This document shows positions 49,758 through 58,039 of a stretch of DNA of 61,997 nucleotides, in pieces. Each line of letters begins with the position of its first letter. Within the stretch, counting starts at the first letter, position 1. A model generated the notes under the pieces. That model did no database searches and had not been told where the DNA came from. It saw nothing but the letters and a program-made list of their open reading frames with translations. This stretch comes from an uncultured Merdimonas sp. (GTDB lineage: Bacteria > Bacillota > Clostridia > Lachnospirales > Lachnospiraceae), in contig CALWAV010000064.1 of NCBI GenBank assembly GCA_944375745.1, positions 1 to 61,997 of the forward strand. The letters are read 5' to 3'. A program made the position numbers and the translations under genes.

Positions 49758-52700
49758 TCAGCTTCTTTTCTTCTTGTAATATACAGTTCCCACTGTTCCG
49801 ATCACTGCCGCCGCAATAATCAGCGTCACTACCGGAAGCAGGATATTTGTCTCATCTCCCGTCTGGGCGGATGTGGTCCGGGTCGGTGAGCTGGAGCTTC
49901 CTGAGCTTCCGGAATTTCCAGAACTTCCGGAACCGCCGGAGCCGGAGCCTGAATCGGGCGGGGTTGTGGTTCCGCCGCCGGATACTGTGTAGGTCACCTC
50001 AGGCTTCGGGAAATCCTTGCTGCCCGGATCACCGGTCGTAGGCGTATACTCAATAACTGCTTCTTCGTTGGTCAGCGCCGTATGGCTTCCTTCCACTGTG
50101 GACTTATTTACCAGCTTCAGGGTATAGGTGAGCTCCAGCTGTTTCGTGCTCTCAACCGGGACATTGATCTCCCATACGAACTGCTCGCGGGTATCGCCAT
50201 TTACGCCGTTCGGGTAGTAGCTTACGGAGTAAGGATAATCGGTTCCTGTCTTTTCTCCGAAGTAAACTGTATTTCCGGATACGGTTGTGTCCAGCTTCTT
50301 GCCGCCCACAGCCAGTTCAAAGCTGCCGATGCCTGTCAGGTCAAAGTCGCTGCCGATGACATCGGTAACTGTACCGGACATGATGTCGTAGAGAATTACA
50401 TTTTTGATGCCTTCAAATATCTTGGCAGCATCTGCGTTGCTGACATTGCTGTCCCAGCTTGCATTGGTGCTGATTGACTGACAGTATTCCATGATTTCCT
50501 TTCCCCATGGATAATCAGCCCATGTCGTCATATTGTCATTTCCAGAATCATCCAGTTCCAGGACTGCAAACGCAAACGTATTTGTAAATTGAGCTGCCAG
50601 CTCCTGGTATCCTGTAATTGCATAGTACATTGCAAAATCAGGACCACATGCATATTTTGCTGCAATCTTTTCTGTCTCTAAATCATTATAAATGTATGTA
50701 CTGATCGGATTGGAAAGACTATTTTCCCCATAATACTCTTGAACATGTTTGTTTTCTTTTGATGCATTCATTTTACTTTGTATTCCTGTCAGGAATCCCT
50801 GCACACCACTTGTATAAATATTCTCCAACCCTTTACCATACTCATACATCATAGACCAAGTATCCACACCATTCTGGGCAGAATCTTCCACTTGGCCGTT
50901 TGTGCCTAATCCCTCTACCGGAACACAATATACTGTCTCATCGCCCTTTTCTGACCATACATAAGTGATTCCATCACTTAAAGTAACCAGGTATGTTGTA
51001 TCATACTCCGGATGCTCCGTGCGGAGATTTTCCATATCCGCCTCAGCTTTCCAGATTCCGGCTGCCATATTAGTGCCACTTGTTGTTTTCCCATTTACAA
51101 ACTCTACCTTAATAGAATCTAGTGTAGCTCCATCCTGAATATCATTCCATCCTGTTGATCTTGCAGTCCCAGAGAAAATGACTACATCATATAAAATATT
51201 TGTATTTGTCTTATTAGCCAGTTCATCAAGCATCTTTGCTGCTTCATCCCGCATTCCCTGGCTGGTAGACTTGTCCAGAAGAAACAGCACTGCAACATTT
51301 TCCTTCTTCTGGCCAGCTCCCACCTTCAGTGTTACTGTCGTCTGGTCATTCTTATCCAAGTCTGTGGCTGACTTATCCACATTTACAGAATCGTCCGGCT
51401 CCGGCGTAGGATCTACCGGAGGTGTCTGTTCTTTTACGGTATAAGATACCGTTGGCTTGTTAAATTCTTCCGAGTTGCCTGAATTTCCATTCGTATCGAC
51501 CGGATAAAGCACAGCTTTATTATTGGTATACAATCCTTCAGAAGCAGTATTTTCTCCATACTGATCATACGTACCATAAGTACCTGCTGTTGTCTGCGGA
51601 TTTGTCAAAGTGACTGTATAGGTCAGTTGTACGGTTTCATCCTTGGTAACAGGAACATTAATCTCCCATACAAAGCATTCGCCTGCAACGGCTTCCTGTC
51701 CTGTCTGCTCCGCAGCAGCTCCATTTTTATAATACCGTAAAATGAATGGAGCCGCTTTACCATTTGTAGCTGTTACAGACTCTCCTGCAGCATTTGTACC
51801 ATTAAAATAGTAGCACGCTGTTTCACCATTTGTCGGATCCACAGAAGACGCTGTATAATTAATTTCGCCCACTGTCAATGTCAATTTACTTTCATCATTT
51901 ACAAAGTCGAAATTATATTCCGCACCTTTATAGGTTCCGGCTCCAATTTCATCAACGACTTTGCTTCCAGCATCTACTACCTGAATGAGTTTATTTTCAA
52001 GAGCAGAAAATACTTCACCCATTTGAGCAGCATCAAAAGTCCCACCATTTGACGTTTCTTTTCGAATCACTGTAACGCCATGATTCTGTAAATCCGCAAG
52101 CATTCCATCTTTGATCTTCTGGATAGTCTCACCATTATCTCCAGGATTAAAGTCATTATTAACAATCGTTACCTGAACTCCATCTCCTAAAATATTACGA
52201 ATTCTTTCATAAGTTAAACAGCTGGACTTTTCAAACGGTGTAAAATATTTATATGGCTGAAGATCCTCTGTATATTGTGGTACCGATAATGATAATGCCT
52301 CACTAATATCTGGTATCTCCTGTTCCCCTGAATAAATACTCCAATAATTATTCCATTCAGAGTCTCTGAAAAAGCTGTCATATTCTGCTATGTCTTTCTC
52401 CATATTCTCATAGACATCTTTCCACTCATTATACATTGGCGGGGAAATGCATAATTGTCCATTTGTATAGTTCGCTAATCGTTTACTTAAAGGCACATTT
52501 TCATAAACATTCTCTCCAACATTCAATTCTCCGCGATAAACATATCCGTACATATCGCTGAATAAAATAAGATGTTTTTCTGTTCCCGAACCGGAAGCCA
52601 GCATATCCTGAGCCATTTCCAACGGCCATTCAAGATTACTGCCGCCAATTCTTTTCATTTGCCCTGTACCTTCAGAACTGAGTTCTTGATTAATTGCATG

Positions 52701-53393
52701 AATAATTGTGGTATAATTATCTTCCAACGATACCAGACCACTCACTTCTCCGTTTGTTGTAGCGTTCAGCCAATCACGAGCAACTGAATCAAAAGTTACC
52801 AATCCAAAATTTACATTTAAATTTTCTTTACTATTTAATTCTTCCAGCATCTTTGTTGTTGCATCTACAAAAATACTGCTCGTAGAACTGGTATCATCAA
52901 TGACAAATACCACATCTATTTCTGGTTTATAATCAGCAGCCGGAAGAGATAAAGTTATCTGGGACTGATAGTTATCATCCAGATTTGATGCCTCTTTGGA
53001 CTTTGAAACGTCCAGTTTTATTGATTCTGGAAGCTCCGTTTTTTCCATTCCCGTGCCGCTGTAAAGAACTATACTATTCTCCGCTTCAGGCACATCCACT
53101 TCATCTTCTTCCTCCGCAGGTATTTCCGGTTCTTCTCCCGCAGGCGCCTCCGATTTTTCTTCCACGGGCACCTCCGGCTCTTCCTCCACGGGTACCTCCG
53201 GCTCTTCCTCCACGGGTACCTCAGGCTCTTTCTCCACTGGTACCTCAGGATTTTCTGGCGCACCCTGCTCTGAACTTGGCAGCTCACTCGCACTCGCGCT
53301 CAGCGGCGAGTATGCCAGCAGGCTCACTACCATAGCCAGTGTCAGCAGACCGGCCAGCGGACGTTTCCACGTCCTGCTTGCTTTCTTTTTCAT
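49758..53393 (-). CDS. Large cell-surface protein with two von Willebrand A modules and a sorting-type C-terminus
   Basis: A 1,211-aa secreted protein. It has a signal peptide (LLTLAMVVSLLAYSPLSASA), a Pro/Glu-rich stalk of 8-residue repeats (about residues 45-95), a first VWA module with MIDAS DDTSS near residue 163, a beta domain containing FVWEINVPV near 571, a second VWA module with DKSTS near 706 and a second FVWEINVPV domain near 1071. A Gly/Ser-rich linker, SAQTGDE, a hydrophobic segment and KKKRS close the protein. That tail resembles sortase-type cell-wall signals, although LPxTG is not canonical. The middle is visibly more A+T-rich than the flanks. It is probably an adhesin or pilus-tip-like protein. 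I chose the ATG at 53393 with AAGGAGAG 8 nt upstream. Confidence 0.85.
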   Translation of the reverse strand: MKKKASRTWKRPLAGLLTLAMVVSLLAYSPLSASASELPSSEQGAPENPEVPVEKEPEVPVEEEPEVPVEEEPEVPVEEKSEAPAGEEPEIPAEEEDEVDVPEAENSIVLYSGTGMEKTELPESIKLDVSKSKEASNLDDNYQSQITLSLPAADYKPEIDVVFVIDDTSSTSSIFVDATTKMLEELNSKENLNVNFGLVTFDSVARDWLNATTNGEVSGLVSLEDNYTTIIHAINQELSSEGTGQMKRIGGSNLEWPLEMAQDMLASGSGTEKHLILFSDMYGYVYRGELNVGENVYENVPLSKRLANYTNGQLCISPPMYNEWKDVYENMEKDIAEYDSFFRDSEWNNYWSIYSGEQEIPDISEALSLSVPQYTEDLQPYKYFTPFEKSSCLTYERIRNILGDGVQVTIVNNDFNPGDNGETIQKIKDGMLADLQNHGVTVIRKETSNGGTFDAAQMGEVFSALENKLIQVVDAGSKVVDEIGAGTYKGAEYNFDFVNDESKLTLTVGEINYTASSVDPTNGETACYYFNGTNAAGESVTATNGKAAPFILRYYKNGAAAEQTGQEAVAGECFVWEINVPVTKDETVQLTYTVTLTNPQTTAGTYGTYDQYGENTASEGLYTNNKAVLYPVDTNGNSGNSEEFNKPTVSYTVKEQTPPVDPTPEPDDSVNVDKSATDLDKNDQTTVTLKVGAGQKKENVAVLFLLDKSTSQGMRDEAAKMLDELANKTNTNILYDVVIFSGTARSTGWNDIQDGATLDSIKVEFVNGKTTSGTNMAAGIWKAEADMENLRTEHPEYDTTYLVTLSDGITYVWSEKGDETVYCVPVEGLGTNGQVEDSAQNGVDTWSMMYEYGKGLENIYTSGVQGFLTGIQSKMNASKENKHVQEYYGENSLSNPISTYIYNDLETEKIAAKYACGPDFAMYYAITGYQELAAQFTNTFAFAVLELDDSGNDNMTTWADYPWGKEIMEYCQSISTNASWDSNVSNADAAKIFEGIKNVILYDIMSGTVTDVIGSDFDLTGIGSFELAVGGKKLDTTVSGNTVYFGEKTGTDYPYSVSYYPNGVNGDTREQFVWEINVPVESTKQLELTYTLKLVNKSTVEGSHTALTNEEAVIEYTPTTGDPGSKDFPKPEVTYTVSGGGTTTPPDSGSGSGGSGSSGNSGSSGSSSSPTRTTSAQTGDETNILLPVVTLIIAAAVIGTVGTVYYKKKRS
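53113..53256 (-). repeat. Six-copy 24-bp minisatellite encoding the Pro/Glu stalk
   Basis: Six in-frame 24-bp units run from 53113 to 53256. The three at 53161-53232 are nearly identical and the outer copies are diverged. Each encodes eight residues of the type PEVPVEEE. Such tracts can change copy number by slippage and alter stalk length. Confidence 0.85.
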
Positions 53394-53481
53394 TTTCACA
53401 ACTCTCCTTCTTTGTGCTTTGTCAGCCTCCGGAGTGCTGCATGGATGTACCACATAATGGTGATTATGTTGTTTTTTTATT

Positions 53482-54324
53482 TCATACGACCAGTCCCAGC
53501 CGGCCTATCTGCCGCTGATGCTCCCTTCCTGTTGAAACAATATAAATCCGTGTCGTGTTGATGTTGGAATGCCCAAGGATATCCGCCAGCTTTGCGATAT
53601 CCTTTTTCATGTTGTAGTAAGTTCTTGCAAACAAGTGGCGCAGATTATGGGGAAAGACCTTTCCAGGCATGACTCCAGCTTCCCGGCACAAAGCTTTCAT
53701 TTCTCTCCAGATATTGCTTCTGTCCCAGGGTTTTCCGCTTCCTGTCACAAAGACCTGTCCTTTTTTGATATTCCTTTTGCGAATATACCGTTTCAGAAGC
53801 TGCTGAAGCTTCTGGGGCAGAAAAATCTGACGGCATTTTCCCTTGCAGGACACGGATGTGGAGCCTCGGTATACAGCTTCCACCGTAATAAAAGAAAGCT
53901 CGCTGATGCGGATTCCCGTGGCACAGATAGTCTGAAGCGCCGCCTCCAGCCTCTCCTTTTTCTTTCTTCTGGCAGCTTCCACCAGCCTTCTGTATTCATC
54001 CCTGGACAGTTCCTTATCCTGGGAGCAGAAGATCTGCTTCTGCACGCGTATCTGCCGGACACAGCAGTCTGTCCAGCCGCAGAACCGCAGAAAGCTGTTT
54101 ATGGAAGAGAGCATGGAATTGATGCTCTGTACAGCATAAATTTCTTTTAACGAATCTCTGTAAGCCGCCAGTTCCTGTCTGCTCACGGAACGTTCTGACA
54201 GCCAGATGCGGAAAAACCGGATATCTCTCAAATACTTTTCTATTGTATGAGGACTTTTCTCTTCCTCCTCCAGGTACTCTCTGTAGTGCAGCAAGACAGT
54301 CTCTGTAATCCGTCTTTCTTCCAT
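53482..54324 (-). CDS. Tyrosine recombinase / phage integrase family protein
   Basis: A 280-aa XerC/D-like recombinase. The N-terminal SAM-like core-binding domain contains YLEEEEKSPHTIEKYLRDIRFF. The catalytic domain has the first Arg in ATGIRISELS, a Lys in CKGKCRQIFLP, the HxxR box in PHNLRHLFA, the second His in LGHSNINTTRIYI and the nucleophile Tyr in that block. Length fits a simple tyrosine recombinase. AGGAGG lies 11 nt before the ATG at 54324; a TTG three codons earlier is also possible. The gene is 88 bp upstream of the surface-protein gene on the same strand, and an unusual 400-bp region precedes it. No second recombinase or obvious att pair is seen. Confidence 0.88.
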   Translation of the reverse strand: MEERRITETVLLHYREYLEEEEKSPHTIEKYLRDIRFFRIWLSERSVSRQELAAYRDSLKEIYAVQSINSMLSSINSFLRFCGWTDCCVRQIRVQKQIFCSQDKELSRDEYRRLVEAARRKKKERLEAALQTICATGIRISELSFITVEAVYRGSTSVSCKGKCRQIFLPQKLQQLLKRYIRKRNIKKGQVFVTGSGKPWDRSNIWREMKALCREAGVMPGKVFPHNLRHLFARTYYNMKKDIAKLADILGHSNINTTRIYIVSTGREHQRQIGRLGLVV

Positions 54325-54738
54325 TCTTTTCAAAACCTCCTTTATCAATGTACGGCGCAGCCGTCCTTCTCAGTTTGCGGTTATTTTCGTTTTTCATACC
54401 TGTTTTCAGCTCTGTCTGGCTTATTTTTCCACAAAAAAAGATATTCCTCAAGGCGCTCTCCGGCGTCTGGAATATCTTTTTAATTTCTTCCTGTTTTCCT
54501 AAGAAATTCTTAATTATGGTTATATTTTTTTTAGAGACTGGACACACTTTGTCCTTAATTCTCTGGTATATTAATAATCGTAGCAGGAACACATATCAGT
54601 ATTTCATTCATAACACTCAGGGGCTTCTGCAAAGAAGCCCCACTCCCTCGAAAATAATGCAGGAGCGTCTTAAAACTGGCGGCCTGCTTTTTTAATTGCA
54701 TTTTCTATCCGCGCACAGCTCTCCGCCCAGGCTTTTTC
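54325..54738. other. Non-coding region upstream of the recombinase, rich in dyads
   Basis: About 410 bp without a credible gene. It contains the ribosome-binding site of the recombinase, a strong bidirectional hairpin (54435-54481), a 15-bp palindrome GGACA-CACTT-TGTCC (54540-54554), an A/T-rich stretch with TGG-TATATT at 54564-54572, a hairpin GGGGCTTC-6-GAAGCCCC (54620-54641) without a T-run, and GCAGG...CCTGCTTTTTT near 54660-54694. It may hold a small RNA or recombination sites; neither is shown. Confidence 0.5.
54435..54481. terminator. Bidirectional terminator-like hairpin upstream of the recombinase
   Basis: AAAAAGATATTCC (54435-54447) pairs perfectly over 13 bp with GGAATATCTTTTT (54469-54481), with T-runs on both strands. 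On the minus strand it lies between any upstream promoter and the recombinase, so it could act as an attenuator. Confidence 0.65.
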
Positions 54739-54945
54739 TTAAAAGTAAAACAATTCCTCAAACTTCTTGTCCAGAGCAATGCACAGTATCAGGGCCAGCT
54801 TGGCAGTGGGATTGAACTGCCCTGTCTCAATGGAACTGATGGTGTTTCGTGAAACCCCCACCATCTGCGCGAGGCGGGCCTGAGACAGATGTTTTTCTAT
54901 CCTCGCTTCCTTCAGATGATTTTTCAAAACTAATTTTTCATTCAC
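54739..54945 (-). CDS. Small XRE-family regulator
   Basis: A 68-aa protein that is almost entirely a Cro/C1-type helix-turn-helix: LKEARIEKHLSQARLAQMVG, SRNTISSIETGQFNPT and LALILCIALDKKFEELFYF. This is the YozG/short-XRE type commonly paired with a small membrane protein, as here. Its ATG overlaps the stop of the upstream gene by 4 bp. It probably represses its own operon. Confidence 0.9.
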   Translation of the reverse strand: MNEKLVLKNHLKEARIEKHLSQARLAQMVGVSRNTISSIETGQFNPTAKLALILCIALDKKFEELFYF

Positions 54946-55259
54946 AACGCGCTCACAACCTTACTTATATAATGTATGGAAAAAAGCAATATAACGAAGA
55001 TTCCCCCGATCATCCATGGAAGGAACTTTTTCTTTCCTGTAAATCTGTACTTTTCAAAAGCTTCCGCCACTATAAAGCTTCCAAACATAATCATGAGAAG
55101 ATCATTGTTCTGATCAAAGACAAAATTAAATACAGCGAAGAAGCAAAACAATGCCGTAAATATAATGATTCCAAGCTTATTTCCTTTATTCTGCGCGTCA
55201 ATCATTCCCTCATCGTTCTGTTCCTGTCTGCTTCTTTCCAGAATCTCTTCCTTATTCAT
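54942..55259 (-). CDS. Small membrane protein (DUF6442-like)
   Basis: A 105-aa protein with a soluble N-terminus rich in Glu, Gln and Asn (EEILERSRQEQNDEGM), then three hydrophobic segments (LGIIIFTALFCFFAVFNFVF, LLMIMFGSFIVAEAF and FLPWMIGGIFVILLFSIHY). It is always seen beside a short XRE gene in related Firmicutes; the role is unknown. I chose MNKEEI at 55259 with GGGGTGAG upstream rather than an ATG 27 bp earlier. Confidence 0.8.
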   Translation of the reverse strand: MNKEEILERSRQEQNDEGMIDAQNKGNKLGIIIFTALFCFFAVFNFVFDQNNDLLMIMFGSFIVAEAFEKYRFTGKKKFLPWMIGGIFVILLFSIHYISKVVSAL

Positions 55260-55375
55260 AAACTCACCCCATAAATCGAATATCATTATGCCAAGTTTTC
55301 TTTACATCTATATCCTATCATCGCCAAGTTTTCTTGTCAATCCATTTATCCCTCTTCAATCATTTTCGATCCCAC

Positions 55376-55420
55376 AAAAATAAAAGTATCCATCAAAACC
55401 TGACGGATACTCTTATTTTT
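55376..55420 (-). terminator. Terminator of pyrB-pyrI
   Basis: AAAAATAAAAGTATCC (55376-55391) pairs with GGATACTCTTATTTTT (55405-55420) with one mismatch. The minus-strand exit is TTTTATTTTT, about 20 bp past the pyrI stop. Confidence 0.85.
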
Positions 55421-55441
55421 AATATCATCTATTATTATCTA

Positions 55442-55882
55442 TTATTTTCTCTTATATTTCTCCTCGCAGTATTTGCAGCGGTACACTTCCTTGCGGGGAT
55501 CTGTCAGAATAAAGACCTGATCCAGTTCCTGCTCAATGGATGTGATGCAGCGGGGGTTTTTGCACTTGATGATATTGCGGATTTCTTTTGGAAGCGTCAG
55601 CGTAGATTTCTCTACCACCTTATCATCTTTTACAATATTCACTGTAATATTGTGATCGATGAAGCCCAAAACATCCAAATCAATATAATCAATGGGACAC
55701 TCAATTTTCATGATGTCCTTCACTCCCATTTTAGCGCTGCGGGCATTTTTGATGATGGCTACTGTGCAGTCCAGCTTATCAAGATTCAGATACTTGTAGA
55801 TCTCCATGCTCTTGCCGGCCTGGATATGATCCAGCACAAAGCCTTCGGAAATCCGTCCTACATTCAATACGCTCTTTCCCAT
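55442..55882 (-). CDS. pyrI: Aspartate carbamoyltransferase regulatory subunit
   Basis: A 146-aa allosteric chain. The N-terminal nucleotide-binding domain has GFVLDHIQAGKSMEIYK and VAIIKNARSAKMGVKDIMK. The C-terminal zinc domain has four cysteines in CKNPRC and CKYC, which dock the catalytic chain. It starts directly at the pyrB stop, with a 1-bp overlap. Presence of PyrI, absent from Bacilli, is typical of Clostridia. Confidence 0.95.
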   Translation of the reverse strand: MGKSVLNVGRISEGFVLDHIQAGKSMEIYKYLNLDKLDCTVAIIKNARSAKMGVKDIMKIECPIDYIDLDVLGFIDHNITVNIVKDDKVVEKSTLTLPKEIRNIIKCKNPRCITSIEQELDQVFILTDPRKEVYRCKYCEEKYKRK

Positions 55883-56799
55883 TACACATTCACCTCCAGA
55901 AGTGTGAGAATCAGGGCCATACGGACGTATACGCCGTACTGAACCTGTTTGAAATACGCGGCTCTCGGATCATTATCCACCTCTACGGAAATCTCATTAA
56001 CTCTGGGAAGCGGATGAAGCACCAGCATGTCAGGACCGGCCAGCTTCATTTTCTTTTTGTCCAGAATATAGAAATCTTTCAGACGTACATAATCCTCTTC
56101 GTTAAAGAAACGTTCCTTCTGCACTCTTGTCATGTAGAGCAGATCCAGATCCCCGATGACGTCCTCCAGACGTTCCACCTCTTCGTAGGTCTGTCCGTTT
56201 GCGTCCAGCACGTCTTCGCGGATATAATCCGGAAGCTTAAGCTCCTCCGGAGAAATACAGACAAATTTGATATTGTCATAGCGCACCAATGCTTTGATAA
56301 GGGAATGAACGGTACGGCCAAATTTCAGGTCGCCGCACAGACCGATAGTCAGATTTCCCAGACGTCCTTTCAGGGAACGGATTGTCATCAAATCTGTCAG
56401 CGTCTGCGTGGGATGCTGGTGTCCTCCATCGCCTGCGTTAATTACAGGGATTGAAGAAACAGCAGTAGCCACCATTGGCGCTCCTTCCTTCGGATGCCTC
56501 ATGGCACATATATCAGCATAACAGGAAACCATACGAATTGTATCGGAAACACTTTCTCCTTTGGAAGCGGAACTGGATGCCGCATTGGAAAAACCTAAGA
56601 CCTGGCCGCCCAGATGGATCATGGCAGATTCAAAACTCAATCTTGTTCTTGTACTCGGCTCGTAAAACAGCGTCGCCAAAACCTTTCCGTCACAGGCATG
56701 TGCGTATTTTGCGGGATTCTTCTCAATATCACTGGCAAGATCAAGCAGACCATCCAGCTCCTCCACAGAAAAATCCAGCGGGCTCATCAGATGTCTCAT
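55882..56799 (-). CDS. pyrB: Aspartate carbamoyltransferase catalytic subunit
   Basis: A 305-aa enzyme that condenses carbamoyl phosphate with aspartate, the committed step of pyrimidine synthesis. Diagnostic blocks are [58 protein letters not shown] and [14 protein letters not shown] lies just upstream of the ATG. It forms an operon with pyrI and has its own promoter, back-to-back with that of the PH-domain gene. I do not see an obvious PyrR or UTP-attenuation leader. Confidence 0.97.
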   Translation of the reverse strand: MRHLMSPLDFSVEELDGLLDLASDIEKNPAKYAHACDGKVLATLFYEPSTRTRLSFESAMIHLGGQVLGFSNAASSSASKGESVSDTIRMVSCYADICAMRHPKEGAPMVATAVSSIPVINAGDGGHQHPTQTLTDLMTIRSLKGRLGNLTIGLCGDLKFGRTVHSLIKALVRYDNIKFVCISPEELKLPDYIREDVLDANGQTYEEVERLEDVIGDLDLLYMTRVQKERFFNEEDYVRLKDFYILDKKKMKLAGPDMLVLHPLPRVNEISVEVDNDPRAAYFKQVQYGVYVRMALILTLLEVNV

Positions 56800-56874
56800 A
56801 TATACCTCCCACTTTTACTGTCGCTTCCGGCCTCCGAATACGCCATATATCCGGCCCGGAGCTCATCTCGTACT

Positions 56875-56903
56875 ATGTTACATCAAAACCCGCCGGATTT
56901 CAA
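56875..56903 (-). promoter_or_regulatory. Promoter of pyrB-pyrI
   Basis: Minus-strand TTGAAA (56898-56903), 17 bp, TAACAT (56875-56880). The leader to pyrB is about 70 nt, GC-rich and able to form imperfect GGCC-containing pairing. Confidence 0.55.
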
Positions 56904-56913
56904 CAAATATCTT

Positions 56914-56942
56914 TTGCAAATATCTGTTTTTTCCGGTATACT
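56914..56942 (+). promoter_or_regulatory. Promoter of the PH-domain gene
   Basis: TTGCAA (56914-56919), 17 bp, TATACT (56937-56942). Its -35 box is only 10 bp from the -35 of the divergent pyrB promoter. Confidence 0.65.
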
Positions 56943-57013
56943 TGTATCAGGTTCATACATGCGGAAAACCGTGGCCGGAATCGGGGCCCGGCAGGCTGCG
57001 GAAAGGAGTAAAT

Positions 57014-57394
57014 ATGGTATTTAAAGAGAGAAAAAGATGGGTGTTTTTCGGCCTTCCCTTTACCTTCACCACCTACACCATCAAGGATGAGCTGGTAACC
57101 ATAGATGAAGGGCTTCTGAACCGGAAAGAAAACGACTGCTATATGTACAAAATTCAGGATGTGACGCTGAATACCAGCCTTCCGGAGCGTCTCTTCGGAC
57201 TCGGCACTGTGGTATGCAATACGGGTGATACGACACATCCCCGGCTGGAGCTTGTACATATTAAAAACGCAAGGGTCATCAAAGATTTTATTCTGGAACA
57301 GTCTGAAAAGCAGCGCATGAAACGGCGCACTCTGAATACACAGGATATCGGAGCCGACAGAGCCCTGGACCCGGATGACGAGACCGATGATTGA
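57014..57394 (+). CDS. PH domain-containing protein (bacterial PH-like, YdbS/DUF304-type)
   Basis: A 126-aa protein with one bacterial PH-like domain: [56 protein letters not shown] and [17 protein letters not shown]. The R-Y/W-IQDV and LFGxGTV pattern is typical of this family. It has no membrane segment. AAAGGAG precedes the ATG. The role is unknown; the charged tail is poorly conserved in appearance. Confidence 0.85.
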   Translation: MVFKERKRWVFFGLPFTFTTYTIKDELVTIDEGLLNRKENDCYMYKIQDVTLNTSLPERLFGLGTVVCNTGDTTHPRLELVHIKNARVIKDFILEQSEKQRMKRRTLNTQDIGADRALDPDDETDD

Positions 57395-57433
57395 GATTTT
57401 TACAATATAATATAAAATAATATGGAAAAATAT

Positions 57434-57476
57434 GAGGGTGCCTCCCAAGTCATAAAATGACCTGAGGGGCACCCTC
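57434..57476 (-). terminator. Terminator of rnpB
   Basis: GAGGGTGCC (57434-57442) and GGCACCCTC (57468-57476) form a long stem with further inner pairing. On the minus strand it is followed by ATATTTTTCC. Confidence 0.82.
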
Positions 57477-57479
57477 CAT

Positions 57480-57830
57480 TCATGCAGGCAAAGCGATAAG
57501 CCGGGTTATGTCGTGGATGTTCATCTATCTAGCTCTGCCGTCGCCGGCAGAGTCCAGCAACCTACCTGAGACAGCCGGGCCGGCTTATGTCTCGTTTCGG
57601 TCTTGCTCCGGACGGGGTTTACATATGCCCCGCCTGTTACCAGGCGGGCGGTAGTCTCTTACACTGCCCTTCCACCCTTACCAGTTTCCTGGCGGTACAT
57701 TTCTGTTGCACTTTCCTTAGAGTTGCCTCTACCGGACGTTATCCGGCGTCCTGCCCTGCGGAGCCCGGACTTTCCTCACCTGACACCTTTCGGCCTGTCA
57801 GCCGCGAACACCTGCCTTACCTGCACTCCG
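57480..57830 (-). ncRNA. rnpB: RNase P RNA (bacterial class A)
   Basis: The catalytic RNA that matures tRNA 5' ends. On the minus strand the conserved core GAGGAAAGTCCGGGCTCC (P4 5' side) lies near 57763-57780 and the universal 3' half ACATAACCCGGCTTATCG near 57490-57510. The ends TGCAGGTAAGGC (from 57825) and GCTTTGCCTGCA (to 57483) pair over 12 bp as P1. Many GNRA-capped hairpins occupy the middle. About 350 nt, typical length. Exact ends are set by P1 and are approximate. Confidence 0.95.
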
Positions 57831-57837
57831 GTTTTTT

Positions 57838-57866
57838 ATTTTAACATGCGGCGCCGCTTCTGGCAA
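57838..57866 (-). promoter_or_regulatory. Promoter of rnpB
   Basis: Minus-strand TTGCCA (57861-57866), 17 bp, TAAAAT (57838-57843), placing the start at about 57831, next to the P1 helix. Confidence 0.7.
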
Positions 57867-57941
57867 GAGACTTTGATTCATTCCTGCTTCCTCAACAGCT
57901 CTTTCTTAACAGCTTTCAGTTTTTCGTTTTCTCTCCTTTCC

Positions 57942-57970
57942 TTTACGAACCGTATTTTTTGTACTATACT
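57942..57970 (+). promoter_or_regulatory. Possible promoter of the homocysteine methyltransferase gene
   Basis: TTTACG (57942-57947), 17 bp, TATACT (57965-57970), about 70 bp ahead of the ATG. No S-box or other SAM riboswitch was recognised in this short leader. Confidence 0.5.
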
Positions 57971-58039
57971 TATAAAAATAACTCTAAAATAATTCGGAAG
58001 AAGCTTGAACAGAACTTTGAACAATCAGGAGGAATCAAT

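Noticed and set aside
54620-54641. GGGGCTTC/GAAGCCCC hairpin as a terminator
   Set aside because: No T-run follows on either strand, so I list it only as part of the dyad-rich region.
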